64,000 nucleotides of DNA, taken from assembly GCA_008330645.1 (NCBI GenBank), contig VLTN01000002.1, forward strand, positions 558,001 to 622,000, read 5' to 3'. This stretch comes from Cafeteria roenbergensis. Taxonomy: Eukaryota; Sar; Bigyra; Bicosoecida; Cafeteriaceae. Shown here piece by piece: positions 62,294 through 64,000 of this stretch; position 1 is the stretch's first letter, and each line of letters begins with the position of its first letter. Position numbers and translations under genes: made by a program. The notes under the pieces are model-generated. The model made no database searches and had not been told where the DNA came from. It saw only the letters and a program-made list of their open reading frames with translations.

Positions 62294-64000
62294 ATGGCCT
62301 CTCGTGCGGCAAGCCGCGCGATCACTGTGGTTGGTCGGCCCGCAACAGCGCGCGCCGCGCTCGGCGCTTCCGGCAGCCTCGCAGCCTACGGCCCGACTCT
62401 GGCGCGCGCTTCGGCCGCAGCCGTGGGCGCCCGAGCGCCTCTGGCCGCATGCGCCCCGTCCATCGCGGGTGCTGCGCCCTGCATGCGCATGAGCACGGTT
62501 TCCGTGGAGGCGGTCGTGCGCACGGCCTCAGGTGAAGTGTCAAGCACCCAGCTGGAGGCCCGCGACGTGGACTCGTTTGAGCTCGACACGGACCTGCGCA
62601 AGCAGCTCCAGGCCCAGGGGATGACGGAGCTCTTCCCGGTGCAGGTGGCGACGATGGAGTACACTCTGGCGAAACAGGACATTGTGGTCCGGTCGCGCAC
62701 CGGCTCTGGCAAGACGCTGGGCTTTGCCATCCCCATCGTGCAGCGGCTCATGGAGCAGGGGGAGCCCCGCGGCCGCAGGTCGCCGCGCGTGATCGTGCTG
62801 GCCCCCACCCGCGAGCTGGCCAAGCAGGTCGCCCTCGAGTTCGACCGCATCATTCCCAAGACCTCCCGCCTCTCCACCGTGGCCGTGTACGGCGGCGCCG
62901 CCATCGGGCCGCAGGCCGGCGCGCTCATGCGCGGCGTGGACATTGCCGTGGGAACGCCGGGCCGCGTGCAGGACCTGATCAACCGCGGCGACCTCAGCCT
63001 GGACGAGGTTCAGTTCTCGGTCCTGGACGAGGCCGACGAGATGCTGCGCATGGGCTTCAAGGAGGACGTGGAGGCCATCCTCGCGTTCTGCCCCGCCGAG
63101 CGCCACTCCATGCTCTGGAGCGCCACCGTGCCGGACTGGGTGCGCCGCCTTGCTCGCACCTCCCTCACGGACCCTACCTTCGTCGACCTGGTGGGTGACG
63201 ACGCGGCCAAGCTCCCGGACACCATCACGCACCGCGTGGTGCGCGTGGCCGGCGAGGGCGACCGCGTCGACGCCCTGCTGAAGATGCTCGAGTCCGTGGC
63301 CGCCGACCACCGCGCCAAGCACGCTGGGGCCGAGGGCAGCGCGCGCACCGGCGGCTCCGGCCGCGTGGACGCCAGCGCCACCCTCCGTGTCCTCGTCTTC
63401 GCAGAGACGCAGCGCTCCGTCGACACCGTCGCTCAGGCGATCGGGCGCAAGACCCAGCTCCGGGCGCAGGGCCTGCACGGCGGCATGTCCCAGCCGAACC
63501 GCGAGTCGGCTCTTCGCTCCTTCCGCGACGGCCAGATCCCCATCCTCGTCGCCACTGACGTCGCGGCCCGCGGCTTGGACGTGCCCTCCGTCACGGCCGT
63601 GGTCCACTTCACCATCCCCAGCAGCGCCGAGCAGTTCGTGCACCGGACTGGCCGCACCGGCCGCGCTGGCGCCAACGGCCTCAACATCGTCATGGCCAGC
63701 TCCGACGACTCCCCCGCCGTCGGCGTCCTCGAGCAGGACCTTGGCTTCCACTTCACCATCTCCCTGCCCCCGACCTCCAGCACCCGCGCCCGCCCCCAGG
63801 ACATGGCCGCCCTCGCTGCCGAGGCGCGCCGCAGCATGTCCATCGTCGACCGCTCCATCGCCCGCGGGGAGGTCATCAAGAGCATCGCCGAGGAGGTGAT
63901 TGAGCGCCACAACGGCGACGCAGAGGCCGCGCTCTCGGTCGCCCTCTGCTCCATCCTCGGCCTCACGGACAGCGGCGCCGCCAAGGACGTCTCCCTGCTC
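62294..64000 (+). CDS. DEAD-box RNA helicase, probably organellar, 3' end beyond the right edge
   Basis: ATP-dependent RNA helicase; the first 569 codons are in the window and remain open to the edge. The first 60 residues (MASRAASRAITVVGRPATAR...) are Ala/Arg/Ser-rich with no acidic residue, typical of an organelle presequence. Helicase motifs: Q-motif MTELFPVQ near 112, motif I SRTGSGKT (134), Ia LAPTRELAKQ (171), Ib TPGRVQDL (219), motif II DEADEM (244), motif III SAT (276), motif V ATDVAARGLDVP (about 419) and motif VI HRTGRTGRAG (about 450). GLHGGMSQPNRE matches DDX21/RH3-like enzymes. The region after motif VI (from about 500) is where relatives carry a GUCT-type RNA-binding domain, but it is cut off here. 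No intron in the part seen. Role is likely ribosome or intron RNA work in mitochondria or plastid. Confidence 0.92.
   Translation, partial: MASRAASRAITVVGRPATARAALGASGSLAAYGPTLARASAAAVGARAPLAACAPSIAGAAPCMRMSTVSVEAVVRTASGEVSSTQLEARDVDSFELDTDLRKQLQAQGMTELFPVQVATMEYTLAKQDIVVRSRTGSGKTLGFAIPIVQRLMEQGEPRGRRSPRVIVLAPTRELAKQVALEFDRIIPKTSRLSTVAVYGGAAIGPQAGALMRGVDIAVGTPGRVQDLINRGDLSLDEVQFSVLDEADEMLRMGFKEDVEAILAFCPAERHSMLWSATVPDWVRRLARTSLTDPTFVDLVGDDAAKLPDTITHRVVRVAGEGDRVDALLKMLESVAADHRAKHAGAEGSARTGGSGRVDASATLRVLVFAETQRSVDTVAQAIGRKTQLRAQGLHGGMSQPNRESALRSFRDGQIPILVATDVAARGLDVPSVTAVVHFTIPSSAEQFVHRTGRTGRAGANGLNIVMASSDDSPAVGVLEQDLGFHFTISLPPTSSTRARPQDMAALAAEARRSMSIVDRSIARGEVIKSIAEEVIERHNGDAEAALSVALCSILGLTDSGAAKDVSLL

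Noticed and set aside
62540-63910. 456-codon minus-strand frame
   Set aside because: Antisense to the DEAD-box helicase, whose motifs I, II, III, V and VI are all on the plus strand.
1-64000. tRNA, rRNA, transposons, virophage/Polinton-like or other virus-derived elements
   Set aside because: I looked for tRNA B-box-like GGTTCGANNCC words in stem context, terminal repeats, and capsid, integrase, polymerase or transposase motifs, and saw none. This was by eye only and does not exclude short or decayed copies.

Overview
The window is eukaryotic nuclear DNA from a very GC-rich, gene-dense protist. Evidence: 26 short spliceosomal introns were resolved by hand, genes lie a few hundred bases apart, and markers of a ciliated mitochondriate cell are present (tubulin tyrosine ligase-like enzyme, MOK-type ciliary kinase, SCO1-type copper chaperone, mitochondrial-looking N-termini). 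Almost every donor is GTGAG and nearly every acceptor ends GCAG, often behind runs of C. The giant cadherin/IPT/Cys-rich/multi-pass membrane protein and the thrombospondin-type-1 proteins are surface architectures seen in free-living heterotrophic flagellates. A heterokont such as a bicosoecid is my guess; that is inference, not something the sequence proves. I found no tRNA, rRNA, transposon, CRISPR array or virus-like element.

Layout. 1-5611 (minus strand): a TTLL enzyme running off the left edge, a UBR7-like UBR-box/PHD protein, and an open frame of weak beta-propeller character read continuously into UBR7. 5981-21033 (plus): an eight-exon gene for a ~4,513-residue adhesion-receptor-like protein whose first seven exons are tiny and whose last is 12.8 kb. 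22057-27103 (plus): a possible Dsn1/Mis13-like protein, a coiled-coil protein with a winged-helix-like C-terminus, and SCO1. 27596-29598 (minus): a nodulin-like MFS transporter. 29891-45457 (plus): two diverged thrombospondin-type-1 secreted paralogues (805 and 799 residues) flanking an uncharacterised 3,297-residue membrane protein that carries 22 copies of an 11-residue charged repeat and a long Ala/Pro/Val repeat. 45980-64000: folylpolyglutamate synthase-like enzyme (minus), ABHD11-type hydrolase, MOK kinase, PINX1-type G-patch protein, a membrane-anchored 2OG-oxygenase-like protein, a PX-domain protein (all plus), a coiled-coil protein (minus), and an organelle-type DEAD-box helicase running off the right edge (plus).

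How they fit together. Most genes are unrelated housekeeping neighbours, often as divergent pairs sharing 200-430 bp. The part that may act as a unit is the surface set: the receptor at 5981-21033 and the TSP1 / giant repeat protein / TSP1 block. In the receptor and both TSP1 genes the first intron sits in or just after the signal-peptide coding region. The most novel candidates are the 3,297-residue protein with its flanking TSP1 pair, and the cadherin-IPT receptor. All exon joins were chosen by reading frame, splice consensus and protein continuity, without transcript data.
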